Shown piece by piece: positions 32,933-42,123 of a DNA stretch of 64,000 bases. This stretch comes from Thermoplasmata archaeon (GTDB lineage: Archaea; Thermoplasmatota; Thermoplasmata; Lutacidiplasmatales; UBA184). The notes beneath the pieces are model-generated. The model saw only the letters and a list, made by a program, of their open reading frames with translations, made no database searches and had not been told where the DNA came from. Every line of letters begins with the position of its first letter. Positions within the stretch are counted from its first letter, which is position 1. The translations under genes were made by a program, and so were the position numbers. The stretch lies in assembly GCA_021816865.1 (NCBI GenBank), contig JAKAWX010000004.1:1-64000 (forward strand). Reading direction: 5' to 3'.

Positions 32933-34042
32933 CTACTCGGCCACCCCCGTGACGTTCGCGAGCCGTTCGGCGGCCTCGCGCGAGAGGCCGTTGTCGCCGA
33001 GGATCGTGTAGCGGTCCGGTCGGATCGAGTGCGCGAGGACGAGCGCCCGGACGACCTCGTCCCTCGTGACCCCGAGCTCGCGCGCGGTCGTCGGCGCCCC
33101 GATGGTCAGGAGGGCGTTCTTGAGGTGTCGCCAGTCGCCGCCGTGCAGGTACATCATCATGATCGCGCCGACGCCGCACTGCTCCCCGTGCAGGCTCGGA
33201 CGCTCGCTCGTGCGGTCGAGCGCGTGGCTGAAGAGGTGCTCGCTGCCCGAGCACGGCCGGGACGACCCGGCGACGCTCATCGCGATGCCGGCGACCAGGA
33301 TCGGCCGGATCGCGATCCAGACCGACTCCTCGAGGTTCGGCTTGATCGACCCGGCGTGGTCGATGATCTCGCGGGCGGCGTACTCGCTCAGCGCGGCCGC
33401 CGTGCTCGAGTACTCCTCGTTGCGCAGCCGCATGGCGAGGCGCCAGTCGAGGATCGCGGTGACGTTCGAGATCACGTCCGCGCAGCCTGACGCGAGGAGG
33501 CGGAACGGGGCCTGGACGATGAGCTCGGTGTCGGCGATCACGCCGATCGGCACCGCCGCTTCGGTGCTCGCGACGTTCTCGGTGCCGTGCAGGGAGGCGC
33601 GGGGGGAGGAGATCCCGTCGTGGGCGGCGGACGTGGGGAGGCTCAGGAACGGGACCCGGAGCCGGTGGGCGACGACCTTCGTGATGTCGATCTTGCTGCC
33701 TCCCCCCACTCCGACCATGAACCGGGCGCCGCCCGACCGTGCTTCGGCCTCGACCCGCGCCACTTCCGCCTCGGTCGCCTCGTGCGCGACGATCGTGCTC
33801 ACCTCGAACCCGTCCGCGCCCAAGATCTCGGCGGCGCGGTGACCGGCGAGGACCGCCGTCTTCGGACCGGTGACCACCGCGCCCCGAGGGGCAAAGTCGA
33901 GCTGGTGGCACGTCTTCGCGAGGTCCTCGAGGACCCCATGTCCGACGAGCACGACCCGGGGGAAGACCATCTGCTTCGCCTTCCCGAAAAGAGCCTCCGG
34001 GCCGAGCGCGCTGGATCGCGAGAACGCCTCCGGGCCGGCCAT
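32933..34042 (-). CDS. egsA: Glycerol-1-phosphate dehydrogenase
   Basis: A 369-aa NAD(P)H-dependent enzyme that makes sn-glycerol-1-phosphate from dihydroxyacetone phosphate, the defining step of archaeal lipid backbones. The Rossmann part contains VGVGGGSKIDITKVVAHRL and LPTSAAHDGISSPRAS. Metal-ligand residues are the aspartate of ASGCADVISN and histidines in GSEHLFSHALD and SLHGEQCGVGA. A CCTAAAG box near 34073-34079 precedes the start by about 31-37 nt. The length matches the family. Confidence 0.96.
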   Translation of the reverse strand: MAGPEAFSRSSALGPEALFGKAKQMVFPRVVLVGHGVLEDLAKTCHQLDFAPRGAVVTGPKTAVLAGHRAAEILGADGFEVSTIVAHEATEAEVARVEAEARSGGARFMVGVGGGSKIDITKVVAHRLRVPFLSLPTSAAHDGISSPRASLHGTENVASTEAAVPIGVIADTELIVQAPFRLLASGCADVISNVTAILDWRLAMRLRNEEYSSTAAALSEYAAREIIDHAGSIKPNLEESVWIAIRPILVAGIAMSVAGSSRPCSGSEHLFSHALDRTSERPSLHGEQCGVGAIMMMYLHGGDWRHLKNALLTIGAPTTARELGVTRDEVVRALVLAHSIRPDRYTILGDNGLSREAAERLANVTGVAE

Positions 34043-34114
34043 GGTCCGAGAGGGCGGACGAGGGGAGGTCGCTCTTTAGGGTATCCGTCCCCGGCGACGA
34101 CCCTGCCCGCGACC

Positions 34115-34744
34115 CTACCGGCCCGGAACGTCGCCCCAGAGGACCTTGTGTTCCTGCAGCATGACCCGGACGTCGAGCCGGTCGGCGAGCACCCAGTCGG
34201 CGAGGCGGCCGGGGTCGGTTTTCCAGACCGGCTGGAACACGACGGTCGCCGGACCCGTATAGCCCCGGAGGACGCGCTTCGCGTAGAGGTAGTCGGCGCG
34301 GTCGGCGATGACGAACTTGAGGACATCCTGCGGTCGGAGGAGGGGGAGGTTCTCGAAGCGGTTGCGGGCCTGCATCCGCGAGGACGGGCACTTCACGTCC
34401 ATGCTCAGGATGACGCGCGAAAAGCGGGTGTACGGGCGCACGTCGAGCGATCCGCCGGTCTCGATCACGGTCGTGACGCCCCGGCGGCTCAGCTCGCGCA
34501 CGAGGGTCTCCGACTCCCGCTGGAGGAGGGGCTCGCCGCCGGTCAGGCAGACGTGCCGCGTGCGGTTCCGGGCGACCTCCCGCAGGATCGACGGCACCGA
34601 GCGCTCGCGGCCCGGCCCGAAGGAGTAGGCCGTGTCGCACCAGGCGCAGCGCAGGTTGCAGCGCGCGGTCCGGACGAACGTCGTCCGGACCCCGGTGAGC
34701 GGGCCCTCCCCCTGGAGGGAATGGAAGACCTCGATGATCCGCAT
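34115..34744 (-). CDS. queE: 7-carboxy-7-deazaguanine synthase
   Basis: A 209-aa radical-SAM enzyme that forms the deazaguanine ring for archaeosine/queuosine tRNA modification. The N-terminus MRIIEVFHSLQGEGPLTGV is typical of the family. The iron-sulfur motif is CNLRCAWCDT (29-38), and CLTGGEPLLQ is the SAM-binding GGEP motif. VIETGGS and FKFVI-like strands follow. A CTATAG box near 34769-34775 precedes the ATG by about 25-31 nt, suggesting a leaderless message. It is divergent from leuS. Confidence 0.94.
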   Translation of the reverse strand: MRIIEVFHSLQGEGPLTGVRTTFVRTARCNLRCAWCDTAYSFGPGRERSVPSILREVARNRTRHVCLTGGEPLLQRESETLVRELSRRGVTTVIETGGSLDVRPYTRFSRVILSMDVKCPSSRMQARNRFENLPLLRPQDVLKFVIADRADYLYAKRVLRGYTGPATVVFQPVWKTDPGRLADWVLADRLDVRVMLQEHKVLWGDVPGR

Positions 34745-34822
34745 CGACGGGGTCCAGTCGCGGTCCCCGCTATAGGGGCTTTGCTTCGGCTCGAGGAGAA
34801 CCCCTCCCGTACCGAGAACTCC

Positions 34823-34831
34823 TCAAATACC
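34823..34831 (+). promoter_or_regulatory. TATA box of leuS
   Basis: TCAAATACC is centred about 27 nt ahead of ATG 34854, the spacing expected for a leaderless mRNA. Confidence 0.45.
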
Positions 34832-34853
34832 GAGGTCGCGTCAAACCCACGCG

Positions 34854-37751
34854 ATGGACGCCGCGCGGGTCCGCCACTGGCAGGAGGCATGGGCGAAGGC
34901 CGGGGTCTCGACCGGCCGGCGGATCGCGGGGCGCAACAAGTACTACGCGGTGATCGCCTACCCGGGCACGAGCGGCCTCCTGCATGTCGGCCACTTGCGG
35001 CAGTTCGCCTACGCCGACCCGCTCCACCGCTACCACCGGATGCTCGGCGAACAGTCGCTCTTTCCTTTCGGCGTCCACGCCTCCGGGCTCCCCGCGGTCA
35101 CGTGGGCGCAGCGGGTGAAGGACCGCGACCCGGCCACACTCCGGCAGCTGGTCCGCGCGGGCGTCCGCGAACGCGAGCTCGCGCGGCTCGAGGACCCCGA
35201 GACGGCGGCCCGGTTCCTGGGCGATAGCTACCGGGCGGTGCTGCGCTCGCTCGGGATCCTCGTCGACGAAACCACGTACCTCACGACGGTCGACGCGGAC
35301 TACCGGGCGTTCGTCCGGTGGCAGTTCGGTGCGCTGCACGCCGCCGGGGCGCTCATCCAGGGGACGTACTACGCGTCGGTCTGCCCCGTCTGCGGACCGG
35401 TGGCGGTCGACCCCTCCGAGACCGACCTCTCGTCGGGAGGGACGGCCGAGGTCGTTCGCTTCACGACCGTGCCGTTCCGTCTCGAAGACGGCCGGATCCT
35501 CCTCGCAGCGACCCTTCGGCCCGAGACAGTGTACGGCGTCACCAACCTCTGGCTCCGGCCCGGGGAGGGGCTGGTCGTCTGGCACCACGGGTCGGCGGCG
35601 TTCGTCGTCAGTCGGGCGGGCGGCGAGCGGCTGGTCGAGCAGCACGGCGGCCACCTGGGTCACGAACTCCTCGCGTCCGAGCTCGTCGGGCGGACGGTCG
35701 TCGTTCCGCTCACGGGGCGCTCGGTCCCCGTCCTGGAGAGCGATCTCGTCGACCCCGACCTCGGCACCGGGGTCGTGATGAGCGTCCCGGCGCATGCGCC
35801 CGCGGACGCGGCGGCGCTCCGCGAGCTCCCCGAGGAGACACGGGCGCGGCTCGGCGCTGTCCCCGTCATCCTCGAGATCCCGGCCGACGCGTCGCTGACG
35901 CCCTCCGAGTCCGAGCTCGTCGTGGGCATCGGGACGCCGGCCGAGCGGGCGCTCGCGGCGCTCCGCGTCCGGAGCCTCGCGGACGCCGACGCGCTCGCCG
36001 AAGCGACGGAACGGTCGTACCGCCTCGAGTTCGTGCGCGGCCGCATGACCGTCCCCGAGCTCGCGGCCGTGTCCGTCCGGGAGGCGAGGGACCGGGTCGC
36101 CCGCCGGCTGCGCGAGGAGGGGACGAGCTTCGAGGTCCAGGAGTTCTCCGTGCCCGTCGTCTGCCGCAACGGCCATGCGGTCATCATCCGGCGTGTGCCG
36201 GACCAGTGGTTCCTCCACTACGGGGACCCGGCCTGGAAGGCGTCCACGCTCGCGGCGAGCGCCCGGGTCTCGTCCTGGCCCCCCGAGTTCGCGCGCGAGC
36301 TTTCGGAGATCGTCGAGTGGTTCAACGACCGTCCCTGCACGCGACGCGGCCGCTGGCTCGGGACCCCGTTCCCCTACGACCCCGAGTGGGTCATCGAGCC
36401 GATCGCCGACTCGACGTTCTATATGGCCTACTACGTCGTGCGACGGTTCGTCTCGACCGGACGGTTGCGGGCGGAGGAACTGACCCCGCCGTTCTTCGAC
36501 TACGTCTTCCTCGGACGGGGGCCGGGCGAGCCAACGGTCGACCGCGCGCTCCAGGAGGAGGTCCGGGCCGAGTTCCTCTACTGGTACCCTCTCGACCTCA
36601 ACATGGGCGGGAAGGAGCACAAGCGGGTCCACTTCCCCGCGTTCCTCTACACGCACGTCCGCCTCCTTCCCCCCGAGCTCCTCCCGAGGGGCGTCTACGT
36701 CACCGGATGGATCACCGGACCTTCGGGCGAGAAGCTCTCGAAGAAGGAGGTCGGAACGAAAGGCGGTCGGATCCCTTCGATCGACGAGGCGCTCGAGCGG
36801 TGGGGGCCGGACGCCCTGCGGCTCTTCTACGTCCTCGCGGCGTCCCCCGCGCAGGACATCGAGTGGGACCCCGACCTCGTCGACACGATCGCGGGGCGGC
36901 TCGACGACGTCGAGCGCGTGGTTCGCGAGTCGGCCGGTGATTCCGCCGGACGACCCGAGCTCGACGCCTGGCTCTTTTCCCGGATGCGCGACCTCGTGCG
37001 ACGTGTGCGCGCCGCCTACGACGCGGGCGAGCTGCGCGAGGCGGCGGAGCTCACGTACGTGGCGATCCCCTCGCTCCTGCGCCGGTACTACGCCCGCGGC
37101 GGGGTCCCCGGGGCCCCGACCCACCGCGTCGCCGGGGCGTGGGTGCGGCTCCTATCGCCGATGACGCCCCACCTCGCCGAGGAGCTCGGCGAAGGCCGTT
37201 TCGGCGGCCTCGTCGCGGTCCAGCCGATGCCGTCGCCCGACGACTTCCCGGCCTCCGAGGTCGCCGAGGCGCGCGAGGCGTTCCTCGAGCGCGTCGAGGA
37301 GGACCTGAGGGCGGTGCTTCGACCGGTGACCGAGCGCGGAGAGCCCGTCCCCGAGGAGGCGATCTTCTACGTCGCGCCCGGCTGGAAGGCGACGGTCGAA
37401 TCGTGGGTCCGCGAGGCGTCGGAGCGCGGCGAGACGCTCGGCGTGCGCGAGGCGATGGATCGCTCCGCTTCCCATCCCGAGGTGATGGCGCGCCGCGGCG
37501 AGCTCGCGAAGTACCTCGCGCGGGTCCAGGCGCTCGTGCGGGCCGAGCCCCCGCCGGCCCACCGTCCGGTCGACGAGGTCGAGACCCTCCGGTCGGCCGA
37601 GGGGTACCTCGTCCGTCGCTTCGGGTTCCGGTCGATCTCGGTCTACCGCGAGGAGGAGGCGGCCACGTTCGACCCTATGGGTCGAAGGGACCGAGCGCGT
37701 CCCGGGCGGCCCGCCTTCTACCTGATGCGGCGGCCGGCGACCGACGGATAG
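34854..37751 (+). CDS. leuS: Leucyl-tRNA synthetase, archaeal type
   Basis: A 965-aa class-I synthetase that charges tRNA-Leu. The HIGH motif appears as HVGH in YPGTSGLLHVGHLRQFAY (near residue 45). The CP1 editing domain spans about 160-420 with the threonine-rich TLRPETVYGVTN and a conserved Asp in GVVMSVPAHAPAD. The catalytic core continues with ADSTFYMAYYVV and LNMGGKEHKRVHF. The KMSKS loop is KLSKKEVGTKGG (near 629). The anticodon-binding helical bundle and archaeal C-terminal domain follow. The length and order match archaeal/eukaryotic cytosolic LeuRS. Confidence 0.96.
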   Translation: MDAARVRHWQEAWAKAGVSTGRRIAGRNKYYAVIAYPGTSGLLHVGHLRQFAYADPLHRYHRMLGEQSLFPFGVHASGLPAVTWAQRVKDRDPATLRQLVRAGVRERELARLEDPETAARFLGDSYRAVLRSLGILVDETTYLTTVDADYRAFVRWQFGALHAAGALIQGTYYASVCPVCGPVAVDPSETDLSSGGTAEVVRFTTVPFRLEDGRILLAATLRPETVYGVTNLWLRPGEGLVVWHHGSAAFVVSRAGGERLVEQHGGHLGHELLASELVGRTVVVPLTGRSVPVLESDLVDPDLGTGVVMSVPAHAPADAAALRELPEETRARLGAVPVILEIPADASLTPSESELVVGIGTPAERALAALRVRSLADADALAEATERSYRLEFVRGRMTVPELAAVSVREARDRVARRLREEGTSFEVQEFSVPVVCRNGHAVIIRRVPDQWFLHYGDPAWKASTLAASARVSSWPPEFARELSEIVEWFNDRPCTRRGRWLGTPFPYDPEWVIEPIADSTFYMAYYVVRRFVSTGRLRAEELTPPFFDYVFLGRGPGEPTVDRALQEEVRAEFLYWYPLDLNMGGKEHKRVHFPAFLYTHVRLLPPELLPRGVYVTGWITGPSGEKLSKKEVGTKGGRIPSIDEALERWGPDALRLFYVLAASPAQDIEWDPDLVDTIAGRLDDVERVVRESAGDSAGRPELDAWLFSRMRDLVRRVRAAYDAGELREAAELTYVAIPSLLRRYYARGGVPGAPTHRVAGAWVRLLSPMTPHLAEELGEGRFGGLVAVQPMPSPDDFPASEVAEAREAFLERVEEDLRAVLRPVTERGEPVPEEAIFYVAPGWKATVESWVREASERGETLGVREAMDRSASHPEVMARRGELAKYLARVQALVRAEPPPAHRPVDEVETLRSAEGYLVRRFGFRSISVYREEEAATFDPMGRRDRARPGRPAFYLMRRPATDG

Positions 37752-37794
37752 GCTCCCCAGCGGATCCGCGGCGCCGCCGTCCGCGTCGCGACCT

Positions 37795-38361
37795 TTACCG
37801 GGCCTTGCGAGAGTCGGCGCGCGGCCGACGGAAGTTGAGGTGCATGCGCGACGGCGTCGGGTGGGCCGAGACTTTCCGGTACTTGGCGGAGCCCTTCGCC
37901 GAGTAGCTCTTGTCGACCGTGCCCGAGATCTCGAAGTAGATCAGCTGCCCGACCGGCATCCCGGCGTAGACGCGCACGGGGATCTTCACGCTCATCTCGA
38001 GCGTCCAGTAGTTGCAGAACCCCTCGTCGCCCTTGCCCGCGGTCGAGTGGATGTCGATCCCGAGACGCCCCACGCTCGACTTCCCTTCGAGGAACGGGAC
38101 GTAGCCGTGGGTCTCCGTGTACTCTTCGGTGACCCCGAGGTAGAGCTGACCCGGGATCAGGACGAACCCCTCCTCGGGGATGCGGCACTCCTCGACCGGG
38201 TTCGCCCGGCGCGCGTCGAGGGCCGCGGTCCGATAGACCGCGAGGTAGGGTCCCAGGTGGACGTCGTACGAGTTCGTCCCGAGGCACTCGGGCCGGAACG
38301 GGCGGATGACGATACGGCCCTCGCGCAGAGCGGCCCGGATCTTGGAGTCCGAGAGGATCAT
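37795..38361 (-). CDS. dcd: dCTP deaminase
   Basis: A 188-aa trimeric enzyme that converts dCTP to dUTP for thymidylate synthesis. It begins MILSDSKIRAALREGRIVI, with LGTNSYDVHLG and the active-site segment EGKSSVGRLGIDIHSTAG (conserved Arg and Glu of the Dcd/dUTPase family). SYSAKGSAKYRK near the C-terminus matches the lid. It starts 31 bp after the MEMO stop, with TTAAAT (38390-38397) 29-36 nt upstream, so it probably has its own leaderless transcript. Confidence 0.94.
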   Translation of the reverse strand: MILSDSKIRAALREGRIVIRPFRPECLGTNSYDVHLGPYLAVYRTAALDARRANPVEECRIPEEGFVLIPGQLYLGVTEEYTETHGYVPFLEGKSSVGRLGIDIHSTAGKGDEGFCNYWTLEMSVKIPVRVYAGMPVGQLIYFEISGTVDKSYSAKGSAKYRKVSAHPTPSRMHLNFRRPRADSRKAR

Positions 38362-38389
38362 CGCGAACCGCGCGCCGAGCCGCCCCCGC

Positions 38390-38397
38390 TATTTAAG
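38390..38397 (-). promoter_or_regulatory. TATA box of dcd
   Basis: On the minus strand CTTAAATAG sits 29-36 nt ahead of ATG 38361, overlapping the last codons of the upstream MEMO gene. Confidence 0.5.
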
Positions 38398-39253
38398 GGG
38401 CGGGCGCGCCTCCCCCGGCGGACTCGAGGGCGAGGGCCGCGTAGCCGACGACCTCGCGCATCGGGGTCACCTCGCCCGAGTGCCCCCACTTGAGAAGGCG
38501 GGCCCCGAGCGGACGGTCCGCGGTCGCCGCGAGGAGGACGGTCGTCGGCGCGAGGCCGCACATGGTGATGTCGTTGTCCCGCACGGTCGCGTAGAGCTTC
38601 CGGGCGTCCCGGGCGAGGATCGCGTCGATCGCCAGCCGGTCGAGGCGCTCCGCCGTGCGCGGCGCCACGTAGTGGGAGAAGTCCGTCGAGGCGAGGAGGA
38701 GGACGTCCCGACCGCGCACCGCGTCCCGGACGACCGCGGCGACCTCCTCGAGGTCCTCGAACGACCGTTCGTGGACCATCAGCGCGACGAACCGGGGCTT
38801 CGGCAGGACGTACTCGAGGAACGGTAGCTGCACCTCGATCGAGTGCTCGGCGGCGTGCGCGCGCTCGTCCACCTCGACCGGCCCCCGTGCGAGAGCGCGG
38901 ACGAGCTCCGAGTCGACCTCGCTCGGTCCGAGCGGCGTGAGCCACGCCCGGTCGGAGAGCGACGCGGCCCGGCTCGTCCCGTGGTGGTCGACCCCGAGGA
39001 CGAGCACGGTCGTCGGCGGCGGGTCGGCGGCGACGAGCGCGTAGGCGTGGGCGGCGATCGGGCCGGAGTAGACGAGCCCGGCGTGCGGCACGACGGCCGC
39101 GGCCAGCCGACGCTCGGACGCCCGGTGCCGCGTCGGGAGCGCGCCCGGCCCCCGGGCGTCCGTGAAGCACGCCTCGACCTCTTCGGCGAGCGCCCTGCCG
39201 TCGGCCGCGTAGAACTGCCCGGCGACCGCCGCGCGCCGAAACGAGCGCGTCAA
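38393..39253 (-). CDS. MEMO1 family protein
   Basis: A 286-aa protein of the MEMO (AmmeMemoRadiSam B) family. Conserved elements are RRAAVAGQFYAADG, VVPHAGLVYSGPIAAHAY, LGVDHHG, EHSIEVQLPFL, SSTDFSHY-like LLASTDFSHYVA, and a late MCGLAPTTVLL. Histidines and a cysteine form the metal or redox site seen in human MEMO1. Start TTG 39253 is preferred: it follows a strong GGGAGGGAA ribosome-binding site and puts FRRAAVAGQFY at the N-terminus as in relatives. The biochemical role is uncertain. It is 10 bp from the HIT gene. Confidence 0.88.
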   Translation of the reverse strand: MTRSFRRAAVAGQFYAADGRALAEEVEACFTDARGPGALPTRHRASERRLAAAVVPHAGLVYSGPIAAHAYALVAADPPPTTVLVLGVDHHGTSRAASLSDRAWLTPLGPSEVDSELVRALARGPVEVDERAHAAEHSIEVQLPFLEYVLPKPRFVALMVHERSFEDLEEVAAVVRDAVRGRDVLLLASTDFSHYVAPRTAERLDRLAIDAILARDARKLYATVRDNDITMCGLAPTTVLLAATADRPLGARLLKWGHSGEVTPMREVVGYAALALESAGGGAPAP

Positions 39254-39263
39254 CGTTCCCTCC

Positions 39264-39689
39264 CTACGGGCGCGCGAGCTCGGCGACCACCGCGCGCGCT
39301 TCGGGCTCGGAGAGCGGCGGGCGGTAACCCGCGCGGAACGGATTCGACTCACCGTAACGCGGGATCACGTGGAAGTGGACGTGAAAGACGATCTGGCCGG
39401 CCCGCGCGCCGGCGTTCAGCGCGAGGTTGTAGTCGGGGGTGAGGCGTTCGGCCCTCCGGCAGACCTCGTCGAGCGTGCGGACGAGCGCCATCTGGTCCTC
39501 GAAGGGGAGGTCGGTCAGCCGCGGGCCGTGACGCTTCGGGATCACGAGCAGGTGGCCCCGGGTGAACGGGAAGATGTCGAGGAACGCGACCGTCGTCGAG
39601 TCCTCGTAGACGATCCACGCAGGGGCGCGCCGGGCGACGATGTCGCAAAAGACGCACTTCGTCCCCGGAGCCGGGGCGCCCTCGTCCAT
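39264..39689 (-). CDS. HIT family nucleotide hydrolase
   Basis: A 141-aa histidine-triad protein. It has an N-terminal zinc-type pair CVFCDIVARRAPAWIVYED, the nucleotide-binding LDIFPFTRGHLLVIPKRH, and the catalytic triad HVHFHVIPRY (near 106-115). Members hydrolyse AMP-lysine or dinucleotide-type bonds. A CTTTAGTTT box (39711-39719) lies 22-30 nt ahead of the ATG, so the HIT-MEMO mRNA is probably leaderless. Confidence 0.93.
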   Translation of the reverse strand: MDEGAPAPGTKCVFCDIVARRAPAWIVYEDSTTVAFLDIFPFTRGHLLVIPKRHGPRLTDLPFEDQMALVRTLDEVCRRAERLTPDYNLALNAGARAGQIVFHVHFHVIPRYGESNPFRAGYRPPLSEPEARAVVAELARP

Positions 39690-39780
39690 CGGACGACGGG
39701 AACCCGGTAGAAACTAAAGGGTTGCCGCGCGCCGCGAGCCCCCTTTACCTCATTAGGAGGGCCGCGCCTCTATCTTCGCG

Positions 39781-42114
39781 ATGCGGGCGGGCTGGCACGG
39801 GCTGGTCGCCGTCGTCGCGGCGGCCGTCATCGTCTCGGGGCTCGGGCCGCTGGCGCACGCCCACGCGTCGACCCCGGTCGCTCCCCCGACGGACGTGGGG
39901 GCGTCGTTCGTCACGGACGCGAGCGCGGTCCCGAGCGGGATCGCGGCGCAGCCGATGCCGGGCGACGCCCGGGTCTCGCTGACTCTGACGCTCGTCGCGC
40001 CGCATCCCTCCCTCGAATCGGCGTTCCTTTCCGCCGTCAGCGACCCCGCCTCGCCGTCGTACCGACACTTCCTCACCTACGCCGAGTACGTTCGGGCGTT
40101 CGCCCCATCGCCCCGGACGGTCGCGGTCGTCGTGGCCGCGCTGGCCGCCGGCGGGGCCCGATCGGTCTCGGTCGCACCGGACCGGGCCGCGGTCACCGCG
40201 ACGCTGACGCCGCCCGAGGTGAGCGCCCTCTTCGGGGTCTCGCTCGTGGAGTACCGCCTCCCCGGGGCGCGGACGGCATACACCGCGACCGGGACGGCCC
40301 ACCTACCGCCCGGTCTCGCCGGTCGGGTCGCGGCGGTCGACGGTCTCTCGAGTGCGGCGAACGCCGGGCTCTCGCTCGACCTCGCGCCGACGGCTCCACG
40401 GCCCTGGGCCGGAGGGTCCGGCCCTTCGCAGTTCGTGATCGACCATGCGAGCGGGGACCCGTGGTTCGTCGGCTCCGACTACACCCAGGCGTTCCAGGCC
40501 GATCGGCTCTTCCCGGGCACGGGCAGCGTGCCGAACGCGACGTTCCCGACGCGGGTCGCGATCGCGACGCTCCTCGCCGGGGCGTTCAACCAGAGCACCG
40601 GTCAGGAACTTCCCCCCTGGGACCCCGCCGTCATCGACGCCTACTTCAACGGGACGCTACCGGCGGCTTGGCCGCATCCCTCCGTCGTCGGCGTTCCGGT
40701 CACGATCGGCTCGCTGACCCCTCCGCCGCCCGGTTCGTTCGGGGGGCTGAACGACTCGACGCTCGATGAGTTCGAGAACTCGCTCGACGTCGAGATGGCG
40801 GGAAGCCTCGCTCCGGGGGCATCGGTCTACAACTTCTATTTCGCGGGCAGCCTGCTCGCCGGATCGACCCCGACGGGGGCGATCGCGGACGACTTCGCCC
40901 AGAGCCTCTCCGAGGCCCTCGCGTACAACTACTCGCCCGCCCACCTCGCGGTCGTCTCGGGCTCCTTCGGTCTTCCCGACCTCAACAACTCGTTCTGGAA
41001 CGTCGAGCTCGCCGCGGCGGCGGCGACCGGCGTCACGGTCGTCGCCTCCAGCGGGGACCAGGGGAACGCCCCCGACAATCTCACGGGCCGGCAGGACGGG
41101 CCGTGGCCGGTCTGGCCGGCGAGCGCGTCGTTCAACACCTCGGGCGCCGTCTCGGTCGGGGGGGTTTCGCTCTCCCTCTCGGGCGCGCCGACGAGCGTCT
41201 ACAACGGCACCTCGCTCAACCTCTCGTACGACGCGTCGGTCGGCGGGATCGCGTCGGCCTCGGCCTGGTACGCTTCGGGCGGCGGGTCGGGCCCGGTGGC
41301 GGGCACGGAGGGGGGGATCAGCACGGTCTATGCCGAGCCGCCCTGGCAGCTCCGCTCGGCCGCCCAGGTCGATATCGTCAACGCGACCCTCCGTCAGGGA
41401 GCCTCGACCCTCGGCCGGGCGGAACCCGATGTCGCGCTCCCGGCCAACGCGACGATCGCGACCGTGGTCGCGGACGCTTCGGGGACGATCTACTTCAGCG
41501 TCCTCGCGGGCACGAGCGTCGCGGCGCCCGTCTTCGCGGGCCTTCTCGCCGACCTGGTCGCGGTCGAGAGCGCACGGTCCCCTTCCGGCTGGGCGCCGCT
41601 CGGGTTCTTCGACCCCGCGCTCTACCGTATCGCGAGCTACTACGAGCTCTTCTCCGGGAGCCCGAACGACCCGTTCTACGACGTGACCACCGGGAGCAAC
41701 TACGTCTTCGCCGCGGGGCCGGGCTGGGACGCCACGACCGGCTGGGGCGCGGTGATCGCACCGCTCCTGCTCGCGGCCGACGAGAACGCGACCGTGCGGG
41801 GGTACACCTACATCGGCCCCACGCCCGGCCTGCCGAGCCCCGCGCCGCCGACCCCGCCGGTCCCGTGGCTCGTGGCGGTTCTCATCCTCGCGGCCGGCGG
41901 CGCGACCGCGATCGCGCTCGCGGTCGTCTTCGCGCGGCCGGGCCGGTCCCGCGGCGTGCCGGTCGTGCCGTACGGGGCCCAGGGGCTCGGGCCGTCGTCG
42001 TTCGGCCCGGGGGTCCAGGGGAACATCTACCCCGGAGCCACATTCCTGTGTCCGTACTGCGGCACCGTACGGCCGGCCGAACCGGTGCGATGTCCCCGAT
42101 GCGGAGCGCTCTAG
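39781..42114 (+). CDS. Secreted, membrane-anchored S53 peptidase (sedolisin/pseudomonalisin type)
   Basis: A 777-aa acid-active serine-carboxyl peptidase. A signal peptide (about 1-29) is followed by a pro-domain (about 60-200: SPSYRHFLTYAEYVRAFAP). In the catalytic domain the Glu-Asp pair is E332 and D336 (in FENSLDVEMA), the oxyanion Asp is D426 (ASSGDQGN) and the nucleophile is S579 in LAGTSVAAP. The calcium site is YDVTTGSNY with GWDATTGWG. After about 690 comes a Pro-rich linker, one membrane helix (about 697-722) and a C-terminal zinc ribbon CPYC...CPRC. The enzyme should face outside with the ribbon in the cytoplasm. S53 enzymes suit an acidic habitat. Confidence 0.93.
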   Translation: MRAGWHGLVAVVAAAVIVSGLGPLAHAHASTPVAPPTDVGASFVTDASAVPSGIAAQPMPGDARVSLTLTLVAPHPSLESAFLSAVSDPASPSYRHFLTYAEYVRAFAPSPRTVAVVVAALAAGGARSVSVAPDRAAVTATLTPPEVSALFGVSLVEYRLPGARTAYTATGTAHLPPGLAGRVAAVDGLSSAANAGLSLDLAPTAPRPWAGGSGPSQFVIDHASGDPWFVGSDYTQAFQADRLFPGTGSVPNATFPTRVAIATLLAGAFNQSTGQELPPWDPAVIDAYFNGTLPAAWPHPSVVGVPVTIGSLTPPPPGSFGGLNDSTLDEFENSLDVEMAGSLAPGASVYNFYFAGSLLAGSTPTGAIADDFAQSLSEALAYNYSPAHLAVVSGSFGLPDLNNSFWNVELAAAAATGVTVVASSGDQGNAPDNLTGRQDGPWPVWPASASFNTSGAVSVGGVSLSLSGAPTSVYNGTSLNLSYDASVGGIASASAWYASGGGSGPVAGTEGGISTVYAEPPWQLRSAAQVDIVNATLRQGASTLGRAEPDVALPANATIATVVADASGTIYFSVLAGTSVAAPVFAGLLADLVAVESARSPSGWAPLGFFDPALYRIASYYELFSGSPNDPFYDVTTGSNYVFAAGPGWDATTGWGAVIAPLLLAADENATVRGYTYIGPTPGLPSPAPPTPPVPWLVAVLILAAGGATAIALAVVFARPGRSRGVPVVPYGAQGLGPSSFGPGVQGNIYPGATFLCPYCGTVRPAEPVRCPRCGAL

Positions 42115-42123
42115 CGGGCGGAC

